This document shows positions 7,531 to 15,537 of a DNA stretch of 31,051 nt, piece after piece. The stretch covers positions 1 to 31,051 of the forward strand of contig CALFYL010000157.1 of NCBI GenBank assembly GCA_937952135.1. The letters run 5' to 3'. Below the pieces are notes generated by a model. The model did no database searches and was not told the DNA's origin. It was given only the letters and a program-made list of their open reading frames with translations. Every line of letters starts with the position of its first letter. Position 1 is the first letter of the stretch. The DNA is from an uncultured Planctomycetia bacterium (GTDB taxonomy: Bacteria; Planctomycetota; UBA1135; GCA-002686595). The translations under genes and the position numbers were made by a program.

Positions 7531-8526
7531 TCAGCCCGGGAGCTTCATGCCCAGCGTGAGGCCGCGCTCGGTCAGCTTGTTCTTGATCTCGGTGAGCGAG
7601 GTCTTGCCGAGGTTCTTGAGACCCATCACCTCGGTCTCGGTCATCGACACCAGCTGGCGCAGCGTCGTGATGTTCGCGCCGTCCAGGCAGTTGCGCGCGC
7701 GCACCGAGAGCTCGAGCTCCGAGATCGGCTGCGACAGGGCCGCGCCGAGCTTGCTCGACTCGCGGTTGCGCTCGTTGAACGGCGAGGCCGACGGATCCTC
7801 CGCGAGCGGCACTTCGTCACGGCTGACGTCGAACAGCACGAAGGGATTGAGGTGCTTGCGGTAGATCTTCGCGGCTTCGATCAGCGCCACGTCGGGCGCC
7901 ACCGTGCCGTCGGTCCACACTTCGATCACCAGGCGGTCGTAGTTCGTGAACTTGCCCACGCGCGTCGCTTCGACGCTGTAGCGCACGCGGTGCACCGGCG
8001 AGTAGATCGAATCGATCGGGATCGCGCCCAGCTGGCCGCGAACGGCGACGTGCTCGTCCGCCGCGATGTAGCCGCGGCCCTTGGCGACGTCGAGCTCCAT
8101 CTTGAACTCGCGGTCGCTCGTCAGTCCGAGCAGGTGCAGGTCGGTGTTGATGACGCGCGCGTCGCCCGGGCACTGAACGTCGGCGCCGGTGATCGGGCCC
8201 TTGCCCTTCTTGTGGATCCGGCAGACGATCGGCTCGTTGCCTTCGTAGCGGATCCGCAGCCGCTTGATGTTGAGCACGATGTCCGTCACGTCTTCGTAGA
8301 CGCCGGGCAGCGAGTCGAACTCATGCGATGCGCCTTCGATGCGCACCGCGGTGACGGCGACGCCCTCGATCGACGAGAGCAGCACGCGCCGCAGGCCGTT
8401 GCCGATCGTGTGTCCAAAGCCCTGCTCGAAGGGCTCGACCACGAAGCGGCCGTACTCCTTGGTCAGGGTGGCCTTCTCGGGAACGACCTTGCTCGGCAGC
8501 TCGAAATTGCGCCAACGAATTCTCAT
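7531..8526 (-). CDS. rpoA: DNA-directed RNA polymerase subunit alpha
   Basis: 331 residues, the usual length. The N-terminal assembly domain begins MRIRWRNFELP and contains EPFEQGFGHTIGNGLRRVLL, the dimerisation and beta/beta' binding region. The C-terminal domain (about 262-331) has the helix-hairpin-helix-like LSVRARNCLDGANI and LKNLGKTSLTEIKNKL that bind UP elements and activators. It lies 144 bp after rpsD and upstream of rplQ, the normal alpha operon order. AAAGG precedes the ATG. Confidence 0.98.
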   Translation of the reverse strand: MRIRWRNFELPSKVVPEKATLTKEYGRFVVEPFEQGFGHTIGNGLRRVLLSSIEGVAVTAVRIEGASHEFDSLPGVYEDVTDIVLNIKRLRIRYEGNEPIVCRIHKKGKGPITGADVQCPGDARVINTDLHLLGLTSDREFKMELDVAKGRGYIAADEHVAVRGQLGAIPIDSIYSPVHRVRYSVEATRVGKFTNYDRLVIEVWTDGTVAPDVALIEAAKIYRKHLNPFVLFDVSRDEVPLAEDPSASPFNERNRESSKLGAALSQPISELELSVRARNCLDGANITTLRQLVSMTETEVMGLKNLGKTSLTEIKNKLTERGLTLGMKLPG

Positions 8527-8670
8527 GTACGGAACCTTTCTCGGTGCGTTCGGGTGCGTGCGCCGCGGCGCCCTTCGGACCGTGAACGGCGCCCCCGGTG
8601 TGGGGCGGCGCGCGTTCCGGCTCGTGGGCGCAGCTCGACGGAATGGGCGTCGAACGGTGTGGGCTGGGAA

Positions 8671-9297
8671 CTACTTCGAGCAGAGCTCGATGATGAGCTG
8701 CTCTTGGATCGGGTGCGGGACGTCTTCGCGACGCGGCTGGGCCACGACGCGCGCCGAGAGGTTGTCTCGGTTGACTTCCAGCCACGCCGGGACCGGCTGG
8801 CTCTTGTTGACCTCGACGGCGTCGGCGATCTGCTTGCGAACCGCGTCGGAGCTGCGGATCGTGAGCACGTCGCCGGGGCGGACCTGGAACGAGGCCACGT
8901 CGATGAACTTGCCGTTGACGGCGAAGTGGCCGTGGTTCACGAGTTGGCGCGCGTGGTTGCGCGACAGCGCGAAGCCGCTGGCCAGCACGACGTTGTCCAG
9001 GCGGCGCTCGAGCAGCACCATCAGGTTCTCACCCGTGTTGCCCTTCATGCGCTCCGCCTCGGCGAAGTACAGCTTGAACTGCCGTTCCCACACGCCGTAG
9101 ATGCGCTTGAGCTTTTGCTTCTCACGCACGCGGACGCCGTAGTCCGTCGGCTTGGCGCGCTTCTGAGCGTGCACACCGGGCGGGTAGTCGCGGCGCGAGA
9201 CGGCGCACTTCTCGGTGAAGCAGCGCTGACCCTTGAGGAAGAGCTTCATGCCTTCGCGGCGGCAGAGCTTGCACTTGTTGTCGACGTGACGACCCAT
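8671..9297 (-). CDS. rpsD: 30S ribosomal protein S4, zinc-binding type
   Basis: 208 residues from the ATG at 9297 (MGRHVDNKCKLCRREGMK), which matches the family start; the open frame upstream lacks family character. Cys9, Cys12, Cys26 and Cys31 form the four-cysteine zinc site of C+ type S4. The S4 RNA-binding domain (RRLDNVVLASGFALSRNHAR) follows in the middle. S4 nucleates assembly of the 30S 5' domain and in many bacteria represses its own operon. No clear Shine-Dalgarno sequence precedes the start. rpsK ends 86 bp upstream. Confidence 0.97.
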   Translation of the reverse strand: MGRHVDNKCKLCRREGMKLFLKGQRCFTEKCAVSRRDYPPGVHAQKRAKPTDYGVRVREKQKLKRIYGVWERQFKLYFAEAERMKGNTGENLMVLLERRLDNVVLASGFALSRNHARQLVNHGHFAVNGKFIDVASFQVRPGDVLTIRSSDAVRKQIADAVEVNKSQPVPAWLEVNRDNLSARVVAQPRREDVPHPIQEQLIIELCSK

Positions 9298-9383
9298 GAC
9301 TTGTACTTCGGTTCTTGGACGCGGAACGCGCGGCGGATGGACGCAGCGGGATGGACGCAGTGGCGCGGCGGGACGAGGACGGA

Positions 9384-9767
9384 CTAGACGCGACGGCGCT
9401 TGCGCGCGCGGCAGCCATTGTGCGGCAACGGGGTGCAATCCTCGATGGCGAGGATGTTGAGCCCCGAAGAGGCCAGCGCGCGGATCGCCGACTCGCGGCC
9501 GGATCCCGCCCCGCGGACGCGGACGAGCACTTCCTTCACCCCGTTGCGAACGGCGGCTTGGGCAGCGTGCTCCGCAGCGCGGGTCGCGGCGAAAGGCGTG
9601 CTCTTGCGAGTGCCCTTGAAGCCCACGATGCCGGCGGATCCGGAGGCGATGACCTCACCCTGCGCGTCGGCGATGCTGACGTGGGTGTTGTTGTACGAGG
9701 CCTTGATGTGTGCAACGGCGCGCGCGACGTTGCGCTTGATCTTCTTCTTGGCGGCTGCCTTGCTCAT
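9384..9767 (-). CDS. rpsK: 30S ribosomal protein S11
   Basis: 127 residues, normal length. Family markers are ASYNNTHVSIADAQGEVI near the N-terminus, GFKGTRKSTPFAA, and the C-terminal TPLPHNGCRARKRRRV, which contacts 16S rRNA in the platform. The Asn-Gly in PHNG is the site that forms isoaspartate in E. coli S11. It starts 3 bp after rpsM ends, so the two are coupled. Confidence 0.98.
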   Translation of the reverse strand: MSKAAAKKKIKRNVARAVAHIKASYNNTHVSIADAQGEVIASGSAGIVGFKGTRKSTPFAATRAAEHAAQAAVRNGVKEVLVRVRGAGSGRESAIRALASSGLNILAIEDCTPLPHNGCRARKRRRV

Positions 9768-9770
9768 GGC

Positions 9771-10154
9771 TTACTTCATTCCCTTCACGGACTTCTTGCC
9801 GGCGACAGTCTTGCGCGGCCCCTTGCGAGTGCGAGCGTTGGTGCGCGTGCGCTGACCGCGCACGGGCAGGCCGCGGCGGTGGCGGAGGCCTCGGTAGCAC
9901 GAGATCTCGCGCAGGCGGTTGATGTTCGCCGCGATCTGACGTCGCAGCTGACCTTCCACCATGTACGTGCGCTGGATGTAGGTGGCCAGCTGGGCGATCT
10001 GGTCTTCGTTGAGCTCGCGCGCGCGCATGCCGCGGTCGAGCTTGACCTCGTCACAGATCTTCTGGGCTGTCGCGCGCCCCACGCCGTAGACGTAGGTCAG
10101 CGCGATCTCGAGTCGCTTGTTGGCGGGAATGTCGACGCCGATGAGACGCGGCAT
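9771..10154 (-). CDS. rpsM: 30S ribosomal protein S13
   Basis: 127 residues. The start MPRLIGVDIPANKRLEIALT and the C-terminal LPVRGQRTRTNART are characteristic; S13 sits in the 30S head and bridges to L5 in the 50S. The basic C-terminal extension (KGPRKTVAGKKSVKGMK) that reaches the P-site tRNA is present. A good AGGAG precedes the ATG. It follows rpmJ by 72 bp and is coupled to rpsK. Confidence 0.98.
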   Translation of the reverse strand: MPRLIGVDIPANKRLEIALTYVYGVGRATAQKICDEVKLDRGMRARELNEDQIAQLATYIQRTYMVEGQLRRQIAANINRLREISCYRGLRHRRGLPVRGQRTRTNARTRKGPRKTVAGKKSVKGMK

Positions 10155-10226
10155 GGTGGCGGGGCTCCTGAGTACTGGATGCGCCGAGGCGGTCGGCGCA
10201 GGGGTGGGTTGGCGGTGGGGCGGAGA

Positions 10227-10343
10227 TCAGCGCCCCTGGCGCTGCTTGTGCGTCGGTTCCTTGCAGATCACACGCACGACGCCGCGGCGTCGAACGACCT
10301 TGCAGTTGGCGCACATGCGCCGCACGCTCGAACGTACCTTCAT
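10227..10343 (-). CDS. rpmJ: 50S ribosomal protein L36, zinc-binding type
   Basis: 38 residues (MKVRSSVRRMCANCKVVRRR...). Cys11, Cys14, Cys27 and His32 are the zinc ligands of C+ type L36. The start ATG overlaps the infA stop by four bases (ATGA, 10340-10343), and an AGGAG lies 12 bases upstream inside infA. The order infA-rpmJ-rpsM is the usual one. Confidence 0.96.
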   Translation of the reverse strand: MKVRSSVRRMCANCKVVRRRGVVRVICKEPTHKQRQGR

Positions 10344-10582
10344 GACGGATTCGCACTCCTCTTGCGGTCGCCGCGATAGATGATGCGGCCTTTGGACAGG
10401 TCGTAGGGAGACATCTCCACGGTGATCTTGTCGCCGGGCAGGATCCGGATGTAGTGCATCCGCATCTTCCCGCTGACGTGCGCCAGGATCTCGTGCCCTG
10501 ACGCCAGCTTCGCGCGGAAGCGCGCATTGGGCAGCGCCTCCGTGACGATGGCCTCGACCGTGATGGGTTCTTCTTTGGCCAT
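10340..10582 (-). CDS. infA: Translation initiation factor IF-1
   Basis: 80 residues of a single OB-fold (S1-like) protein that binds the 30S A site. It starts MAKEEPITVEAIVTEALPNA and has the family segments FRAKLASGHEILAHVSGKMR and KITVEMSPYDLSKGRIIYR. The C-terminus continues with GDRKRSANPS, a few residues longer than the common end. adk ends 2 bp upstream; map, often found between them, is absent. It overlaps rpmJ by 4 bp. Confidence 0.97.
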   Translation of the reverse strand: MAKEEPITVEAIVTEALPNARFRAKLASGHEILAHVSGKMRMHYIRILPGDKITVEMSPYDLSKGRIIYRGDRKRSANPS

Positions 10583-10584
10583 GA

Positions 10585-11232
10585 TCAGGCGGCCCCCCGC
10601 CACGCGCCGAGCAGCGCATCGAAGACTTGGTCCGGCGCGCGGTCGCCTTCGATCGCGACGCGCTTGCCCTGCTCTGCGTAGTGCTTCTCGACGGGGGCAG
10701 TCTGCTCCCGGTAAACCGAAAGACGCTTCTCGACCACGTCGCGAGCGTCGTCGGAGCGCTGATACAGCTCCCCACCGCAGCGATCGCACTTGCCGGCGAC
10801 AGCCGGCGGCGAGAAGCGCTCGTGGTGAACGTGGCCGCAGGCGCGGCAGGTGTGTCGTCCCGTCAGTCGCTCGAGCAAGACCGCGTCGGCGACGTGGAGG
10901 CTGAGAGCCCGCACATCGTAACCGGCGAGACGCTTGTCGAGTGCCTGCGCTTGCGCAACGGTGCGGGGGAAGCCGTCGAGAAGGAATCCCGACGCGCAGT
11001 CCGGCTTCGCGACGCGATCGAACAACATCGCGATCACCAGCTCGTCGGGCACCAGCTTGCCAGCGTCCATGAACCCGCGCGCCTCACGCCCAAGCGGAGT
11101 TCCCGTCTTGAGGTGCTCGCGAAACAGGTCGCCGGTGGACACGTGCGGAAGACCGAGCGCAGCGCTCAGGCGGACAGCCTGAGTGCCTTTGCCGGCCCCC
11201 GGAGGGCCCAAGAGAATCAACACGCGCTGCAC
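10585..11232 (-). CDS. adk: Adenylate kinase, zinc-type lid
   Basis: 215 residues; interconverts ATP + AMP and 2 ADP in the cytosol. The P-loop GPPGAGKGT is at residues 9-17, STGDLFREH follows in the AMP-binding region, and LLDGFPRT is the conserved core strand. The long LID carries Cys129, Cys132, Cys149 and Cys152, the four-cysteine zinc site found in many Gram-positive and other non-enterobacterial enzymes. The start is GTG at 11232, 3 bp after the secY stop, so the pair is coupled. The secY-adk-infA order is common, with map missing here. Confidence 0.97.
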   Translation of the reverse strand: MQRVLILLGPPGAGKGTQAVRLSAALGLPHVSTGDLFREHLKTGTPLGREARGFMDAGKLVPDELVIAMLFDRVAKPDCASGFLLDGFPRTVAQAQALDKRLAGYDVRALSLHVADAVLLERLTGRHTCRACGHVHHERFSPPAVAGKCDRCGGELYQRSDDARDVVEKRLSVYREQTAPVEKHYAEQGKRVAIEGDRAPDQVFDALLGAWRGAA

Positions 11233-11235
11233 GGC

Positions 11236-12567
11236 TCAGGTCTTCGGCTGTTGTTGCTGAGTCCAGCCGGCGCCCGAGGACTTCATGAAGCCCTCGTAGT
11301 TGCGCATCACGAGCTGGGCGTTGAGCTTGTCGACGACGTCGAGGGCCACGCCGACCACGATCAGCACCGACGTGCCGCCGAGGAAGTAGGCCATCGCGGG
11401 AGTCAGGGGCGTCTTCGCGGTCACGAAGCTCGGGAGCACGGCGATGACCGCGAGGAACGCGGCGCCCGCCATGGTGATGCGCGTCAGGGTGTGGTCGAGG
11501 AACTCGGCCGTCTTCGGGCCCGGACGAATGCCCGGGATGAAGGAGCCGCGCTCGCGCAGGTCGTCGGCGATCTGCTCGGGCTGGAACATCAGCCGGTTCC
11601 AGAAGAAGCAGAACGAGAAGATCAGCACCACCTGCAGCGCGATGTGGACGAAGCCGACCTGGTCGTTGAAGACCTCGGCGAGCCAGTTGCTCCACTCGTA
11701 GTTGAGCAGCGAGAACAGCACGCCCGGCAGCACGAAGACGATCGAAGCGAAGATGATCGGCATGACGCCGGCCATGTTCACCTTGAGCGGCAGGTAGTGG
11801 CGTTGTCCGCCGTACACGCGGCGACCGCGGGTCAGCTTCGCGTACTGGATCGGGATGCGGCGCGTGCCCTTCGTGATGTAGACGATCACCACCACGATGC
11901 CCAGCCACAGCGCGACCAGGTACACGATCGTGTCGTAGAAGTCGTCCTTGTTCACCATCTGGACGAGGGCGGCGGGGATGTCGGTGATGATGCCCGCCAT
12001 GATGATCAGCGAGGCGCCATTGCCGATCCCGTACTCGGTGATCAGCTCGCCGAGCCACATGCAGAAGATCGCGCCCGCCGTCAGCGAGAGCACGACGATC
12101 AACGCCAGCCCGAAGCCCGAACCGATCGAGTCGTCGATCATGTCCGGGTTGTTCAGGAACACCCCGGTGTAGACGAAAACCGCCTGCACGAGCGCGATCG
12201 GAACCGCGGCGATGCGCGTCCACTGGTTGATGCGCTTCTGCCCGGCGGCGCCTTCCTTGGCGACCGCCTCGATCTTCGGGCTCACCTTCGAGAGCATCGA
12301 GAAGATGATCGAAGCCGAGATGTAGGGCATGATCCCGAGGGAGAAGATCGACGTGCGGCCGATGTCCCCGCCCGAGAAGGCGTTGATCAAACCGAAGAAC
12401 GACTGTTGGGCGCCCTGGGCGACGTCCTGGAGGAAACGCGGGTCCATGCCGGGGATCGGCACCTGGAACCCAAAGCGGAACGCCAGCAAGAGCCCGAAGG
12501 TGACGAGGATCTTGTCCCTCGTCTCCGGGATCTTGAGCAGCTGGAGCGGACTGCCTTGCGCTTCCAC
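11236..12567 (-). CDS. secY: Protein translocase subunit SecY
   Basis: 443 residues, about ten membrane-spanning helices, the channel subunit of the SecYEG translocon. PIPGMD near residue 37 and the N-terminal LLKIPETRDKILVT are typical. The loop containing RRIPIQYAK and later the ITMAGAAFLAVIAVLP helix match the family. It starts with GTG at 12567, which shares one base with the rplO stop (TAGTG), with a GGGGAGG upstream as ribosome binding site. This coupling is usual for spc operons. Confidence 0.97.
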   Translation of the reverse strand: MEAQGSPLQLLKIPETRDKILVTFGLLLAFRFGFQVPIPGMDPRFLQDVAQGAQQSFFGLINAFSGGDIGRTSIFSLGIMPYISASIIFSMLSKVSPKIEAVAKEGAAGQKRINQWTRIAAVPIALVQAVFVYTGVFLNNPDMIDDSIGSGFGLALIVVLSLTAGAIFCMWLGELITEYGIGNGASLIIMAGIITDIPAALVQMVNKDDFYDTIVYLVALWLGIVVVIVYITKGTRRIPIQYAKLTRGRRVYGGQRHYLPLKVNMAGVMPIIFASIVFVLPGVLFSLLNYEWSNWLAEVFNDQVGFVHIALQVVLIFSFCFFWNRLMFQPEQIADDLRERGSFIPGIRPGPKTAEFLDHTLTRITMAGAAFLAVIAVLPSFVTAKTPLTPAMAYFLGGTSVLIVVGVALDVVDKLNAQLVMRNYEGFMKSSGAGWTQQQQPKT

Positions 12568-13055
12568 TAGCCCTGCGCCTCCCCATCGGCGGCGATCTCG
12601 CCCCCGCGCGCGTCGATCGTCACGGCGCTGCCGCCGGCGGCTTCGATCTTGGCCTTGGCGCTCGCGCTGAACTTCTGAGCGCGCACGGTGAGCTTCTTCT
12701 TGAGCTCGCCGTCACCGAGGATCTTGAGCAGCGGCGCGGTCTGGCTCGCCAGACCGTGCGCGAGGATCGCCGCGAGCTCCACCACCGCGCCATCGTCGAA
12801 GGCGTTGAGCGTCTCGACGTTGACCACCGTGTAGTCGACGCGGAAGCGCGCGTTCGTGAAGCCGCGCTTGGGGACGCGCCGGTAGATCGGCATCTGGCCG
12901 CCTTCGTAACCGGGGCGGCGGCTGGTGCCCGAGCGGGCGCCCCAACCCTTGTGGCCACGGCCAGAGGTCTTGCCCAGACCACTGCCGATGCCACGGCCCA
13001 CTCGCTTGCGCTGGGCGTGCTTGACACCCTTGTCGCAGACCGTCTTGAGGTTCAT
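12567..13055 (-). CDS. rplO: 50S ribosomal protein L15
   Basis: 162 residues from the ATG at 13055 (MNLKTVCDKGVKHAQRKRVG), which has AAGGA upstream. The Gly-rich N-terminal stretch GRGIGSGLGKTSGRGHKG and YEGGQMPIYRRVPKRGF are the family hallmarks; the C-terminus is the globular SecY-proximal domain. Normally rpmD (L30) precedes rplO. Here only 107 bp separate it from rpsE and no L30 can be found in that interval. Confidence 0.97.
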   Translation of the reverse strand: MNLKTVCDKGVKHAQRKRVGRGIGSGLGKTSGRGHKGWGARSGTSRRPGYEGGQMPIYRRVPKRGFTNARFRVDYTVVNVETLNAFDDGAVVELAAILAHGLASQTAPLLKILGDGELKKKLTVRAQKFSASAKAKIEAAGGSAVTIDARGGEIAADGEAQG

Positions 13056-13162
13056 TTGATCGTCGTCCTTGAATGTGTGGCTGGGTCGGTTCGTCGTGCG
13101 CCTCCCTTGCGGGCGGCGGCGTTCGCGCTGCGGGCGCGACTGTCGGCGGTTCGAAGCGTCGG

Positions 13163-13684
13163 TTAGGCCCGGGTGAGCTCGACGCCGCGCAGCGCGCGGA
13201 TTTCGCCTTCGGTGCGCAGGTCCGCCAGCGCGTAGAGCGCGGCCTTCACCAGGTTCACCGGGTTCGTCGAACCGTACGACTTGGTGAGGATGTTCTTGAT
13301 GCCGGCCATCTCGCAAACGGCGCGCACCGAGGCGCCGGCGATGATGCCCGTACCGGGTGCGGCCGGCACCAGGCGCACGCGCGAGGCGCCGAAGTTCGCT
13401 TCGACTTCGTGCGGGATGCTGCCGCCCTCGGTGATCGGAACGCGCATCAAGTGCTTGCGCGCGTCGCGCCCGGCCTTCTCGATGGCGCCGGGAACTTGAC
13501 GACCCTTCCCGTAGCCGATGCCGACCACGCCACGGCGGTCGCCGCTGACGGTGAGCGCCGCGAACGAGAAGCGGCGGCCGCCCTTGACCACGACGGCGCA
13601 GCGGTTGACGCGCACCATCACTTCGGACAGTTCGGAGAGCTGCTCGACTTCGGTGATGTCGAGGTAGCGGATCCCTTCATTCAT
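13163..13684 (-). CDS. rpsE: 30S ribosomal protein S5
   Basis: 173 residues. The dsRBD-like N-terminal domain carries VNRCAVVVKGGRRFSFAAL and VGIGYGKGRQVPGAI, and the C-terminal domain carries APGTGIIAGASVRAVCEMAG, both diagnostic for S5, a protein important for translational fidelity. The Gly/Arg loop targeted by spectinomycin resistance mutations looks normal. It follows rplR by 60 bp; the next gene is rplO because rpmD is absent. Confidence 0.97.
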   Translation of the reverse strand: MNEGIRYLDITEVEQLSELSEVMVRVNRCAVVVKGGRRFSFAALTVSGDRRGVVGIGYGKGRQVPGAIEKAGRDARKHLMRVPITEGGSIPHEVEANFGASRVRLVPAAPGTGIIAGASVRAVCEMAGIKNILTKSYGSTNPVNLVKAALYALADLRTEGEIRALRGVELTRA

Positions 13685-13744
13685 CGGCGCGGACTCCAGG
13701 AATTCTCTTGAGGGTGGGCGGGCGGCGGGCGCTGGCGGAGACGA

Positions 13745-14113
13745 CTAGAACTTGAGCCCGGCGGTGCGGGCGGCCTCGGCCAGTGCCTTGACGCGGCCGT
13801 GGAAGCGCGAGTCGCCACGGTCGAACACGACCGTCGTGACCCCGGCCGCCATGGCGCGCTTGGCGATCTCTTCGCCAATCAACGCCGCGCGCTCGGTCTT
13901 GGTCTTGCCCTTGAGCTGATCGGCCAGGGCCTTCGACGTGCTGGTCACCGCACACAGGGTGCGGCCCGCGGCGTCGTCGATGACTTGCGCCGAGATGTGC
14001 TTGCTCGAGCGGTGCACGGAAAGGCGCAACGCATCGGAGGTGCGGCGCAACTTGGCGCGCACGCGCCACTGACGACGTTGACGACGCGCTTGATTCTTGA
14101 GGATCGCTCGCAT
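13745..14113 (-). CDS. rplR: 50S ribosomal protein L18
   Basis: 122 residues, a 5S rRNA-binding protein. The N-terminus is very basic (KNQARRQRRQWRVRAKLR), followed by LRLSVHRSSKHISAQVIDD and the C-terminal FDRGDSRFHGRVKALAEAAR, which match the family. The start is 2 bp after the rplF stop, so it is probably translated by coupling to rplF; only a distant AAGAG is present. Confidence 0.97.
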   Translation of the reverse strand: MRAILKNQARRQRRQWRVRAKLRRTSDALRLSVHRSSKHISAQVIDDAAGRTLCAVTSTSKALADQLKGKTKTERAALIGEEIAKRAMAAGVTTVVFDRGDSRFHGRVKALAEAARTAGLKF

Positions 14114-14115
14114 GA

Positions 14116-14658
14116 TTAGCTACCGAAGCTCTTTCCGGCCTTCTGACGCACGAACTCGCCCTTGTAGCGGACGCCCTTGCCCTTGTAGGGCTCGGGCGGA
14201 CGCGAGGCGCGCATGCGCGCCGCGGCGAGGCCGACCTTCTGCTTGTCGTGCCCGGTGAGCACGACGCTCGTGTTGTTGGGACAGTTCGCCTGCACGCCTT
14301 CGGGCAGGTCGATGGACACCGGGTGGCAGTAGCCGACGTTGAGCACGACCTTGCGGCCCTGCACCGCGACGTTCCAACCGACGCCGATCACGTCGAGCTC
14401 CTTCTGGTAGCCCTTGGTGACGCCGCCGACCATGCTCGCGACCATGGCGCGGGTGGTGCCGTGGTGCGCGCGCGACTCGCGGCCGTCGTCGTTGCGCGTG
14501 ACGATCACCGACGCACCTTCGACCTTGACCGTGACGCCGGCGACGTGAACGAACTCGCTCGTGCCCTTCGGGCCGGTGACCTTGACCTTGCGGTCCGGTC
14601 CGACTTCGACCTTGACGCCGCCGGGGATGGCGACGGGTTGCTTACCGATGCGCGACAT
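14116..14658 (-). CDS. rplF: 50S ribosomal protein L6
   Basis: 180 residues with two repeated alpha/beta domains. MSRIGKQPVAIPGGVKVEVG at the start and PEPYKGKGVRYKGEFVRQK near the end are diagnostic; L6 lies near the sarcin-ricin loop where elongation factors bind. An AGGA precedes the ATG. It follows rpsH by 80 bp and is coupled to rplR. Confidence 0.98.
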   Translation of the reverse strand: MSRIGKQPVAIPGGVKVEVGPDRKVKVTGPKGTSEFVHVAGVTVKVEGASVIVTRNDDGRESRAHHGTTRAMVASMVGGVTKGYQKELDVIGVGWNVAVQGRKVVLNVGYCHPVSIDLPEGVQANCPNNTSVVLTGHDKQKVGLAAARMRASRPPEPYKGKGVRYKGEFVRQKAGKSFGS

Positions 14659-14738
14659 GGAACCAGTGTCCTGGGGCTTGACTGGAGAACGGAGGGAGAG
14701 GGGCGACGGCGGAGGCGGCGGCAGCGAGCCGGGCTCGA

Positions 14739-15134
14739 TCAGTACACCTTGCAGAGGATCTCGCCGCCGGCATTGAGCTTGCGCGCCATGCGGTCGGAGA
14801 CGACGCCCTGGTTGGTCGAGAGGATGTAGATGCCGAGGCCCTTGAGGACCGTGGGGATCCCGTTCGCCGGGCGGTACACGCGACGGCCGGGCTTCGAGAT
14901 GCGCTCGATGCGGCGGATGACGCGCTCGCCGTCCGGACCGTACTTGAGCTGGATGTTCAGGGTGCTGTGGGGCTGGCCCGGCTCGACCGTGTAGGACGAG
15001 ACGAAACCCTCCTCTTGGAGGATCTGCGCCACCCCCACCTTCAGCTTCGAAGCCGGCATCTGCACGGTCTTCGAGCCGTTGGAGTTGGCGTTGCGGACGC
15101 GGGTGAGCAGGTCAGCGATCGGATCGGTCATCAT
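14739..15134 (-). CDS. rpsH: 30S ribosomal protein S8
   Basis: 131 residues. Starts MMTDPIADLLTRVRNAN and ends GGEILCKVY, both typical. S8 binds the central 16S domain and in E. coli represses spc translation. Two adjacent ATG codons (15134 and 15131) are possible; the first lies 9 bases after AGGAG and is preferred. It starts 12 bp after rpsN ends. Confidence 0.97.
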   Translation of the reverse strand: MMTDPIADLLTRVRNANSNGSKTVQMPASKLKVGVAQILQEEGFVSSYTVEPGQPHSTLNIQLKYGPDGERVIRRIERISKPGRRVYRPANGIPTVLKGLGIYILSTNQGVVSDRMARKLNAGGEILCKVY

Positions 15135-15146
15135 GGTGGGCAGCTC

Positions 15147-15332
15147 CTACCAAGAGGCCTTGCGCATGCCGGGGATCTCGCCGCGCAGCGCTTTTTCGCG
15201 CAGGCAGATGCGACAGATCCCGAACTTGCGGTACACGGCCCGCGAGCGACCACAGATGCCGCAGCGCGTGTAGCGCCGCGACGAGAACTTGGGAGTGCGG
15301 TTGCACTTGACGATCAGACACGTCTTGGCCAT
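15147..15332 (-). CDS. rpsN: 30S ribosomal protein S14, type Z (zinc-binding)
   Basis: 61 residues, the short S14 form. Cys24, Cys27, Cys40 and Cys43 (CGIC and CRIC) make the zinc site, and the C-terminus LRGEIPGMRKASW is the family signature. The longer zinc-free form of Proteobacteria is not present here. The 205-bp spacer upstream, after rplE, is unusually long for this position. Confidence 0.97.
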   Translation of the reverse strand: MAKTCLIVKCNRTPKFSSRRYTRCGICGRSRAVYRKFGICRICLREKALRGEIPGMRKASW

Positions 15333-15426
15333 GGGCTTGGGTACCTTGCGCCTCGCTCAGGCGGCTCGCCGGGGCGCCCGTCGATCGGGCGCGACTCGAG
15401 TCGCGGGGTGGCTGGCGGTTTCGGCT

Positions 15427-15502
15427 GGGCGTTGGGGCGGTTGGGCGTTCGGGGTCGTGGAGAGTGTGTGCGCGGCGAATCGTTCGCAGCGAATCGTTCG
15501 CA
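15427..15502. repeat. G-quadruplex motif and tandem 14-bp hairpin repeats in the rplE-rpsN spacer
   Basis: On the plus strand, which is the template for these genes, GGG-N4-GGGG-N5-GGG-N5-GGGG at 15427-15454 fits the canonical G-quadruplex pattern. At 15475-15502 the 14-mer GCGAATCGTTCGCA occurs twice in direct tandem, and each copy is itself a small hairpin (GCGAA/TTCGC around TCG). Both lie in the 205-bp non-coding gap. The patterns are seen directly; any effect is unknown. Confidence 0.6.
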
Positions 15503-15537
15503 GTTGAGCTTTCGCAGCAGGGCTTTCGCGGTGCGCG

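Noticed and set aside
13056..13162. Possible rpmD (L30) between rpsE and rplO
   Set aside because: Too short for the roughly 60 codons of L30 and no L30-like residues in any minus-strand frame.
15475..15502. Tandem 14-mers as the start of a CRISPR array
   Set aside because: Only two units, directly adjacent with no spacer, far too short for CRISPR repeats, and no cas genes.
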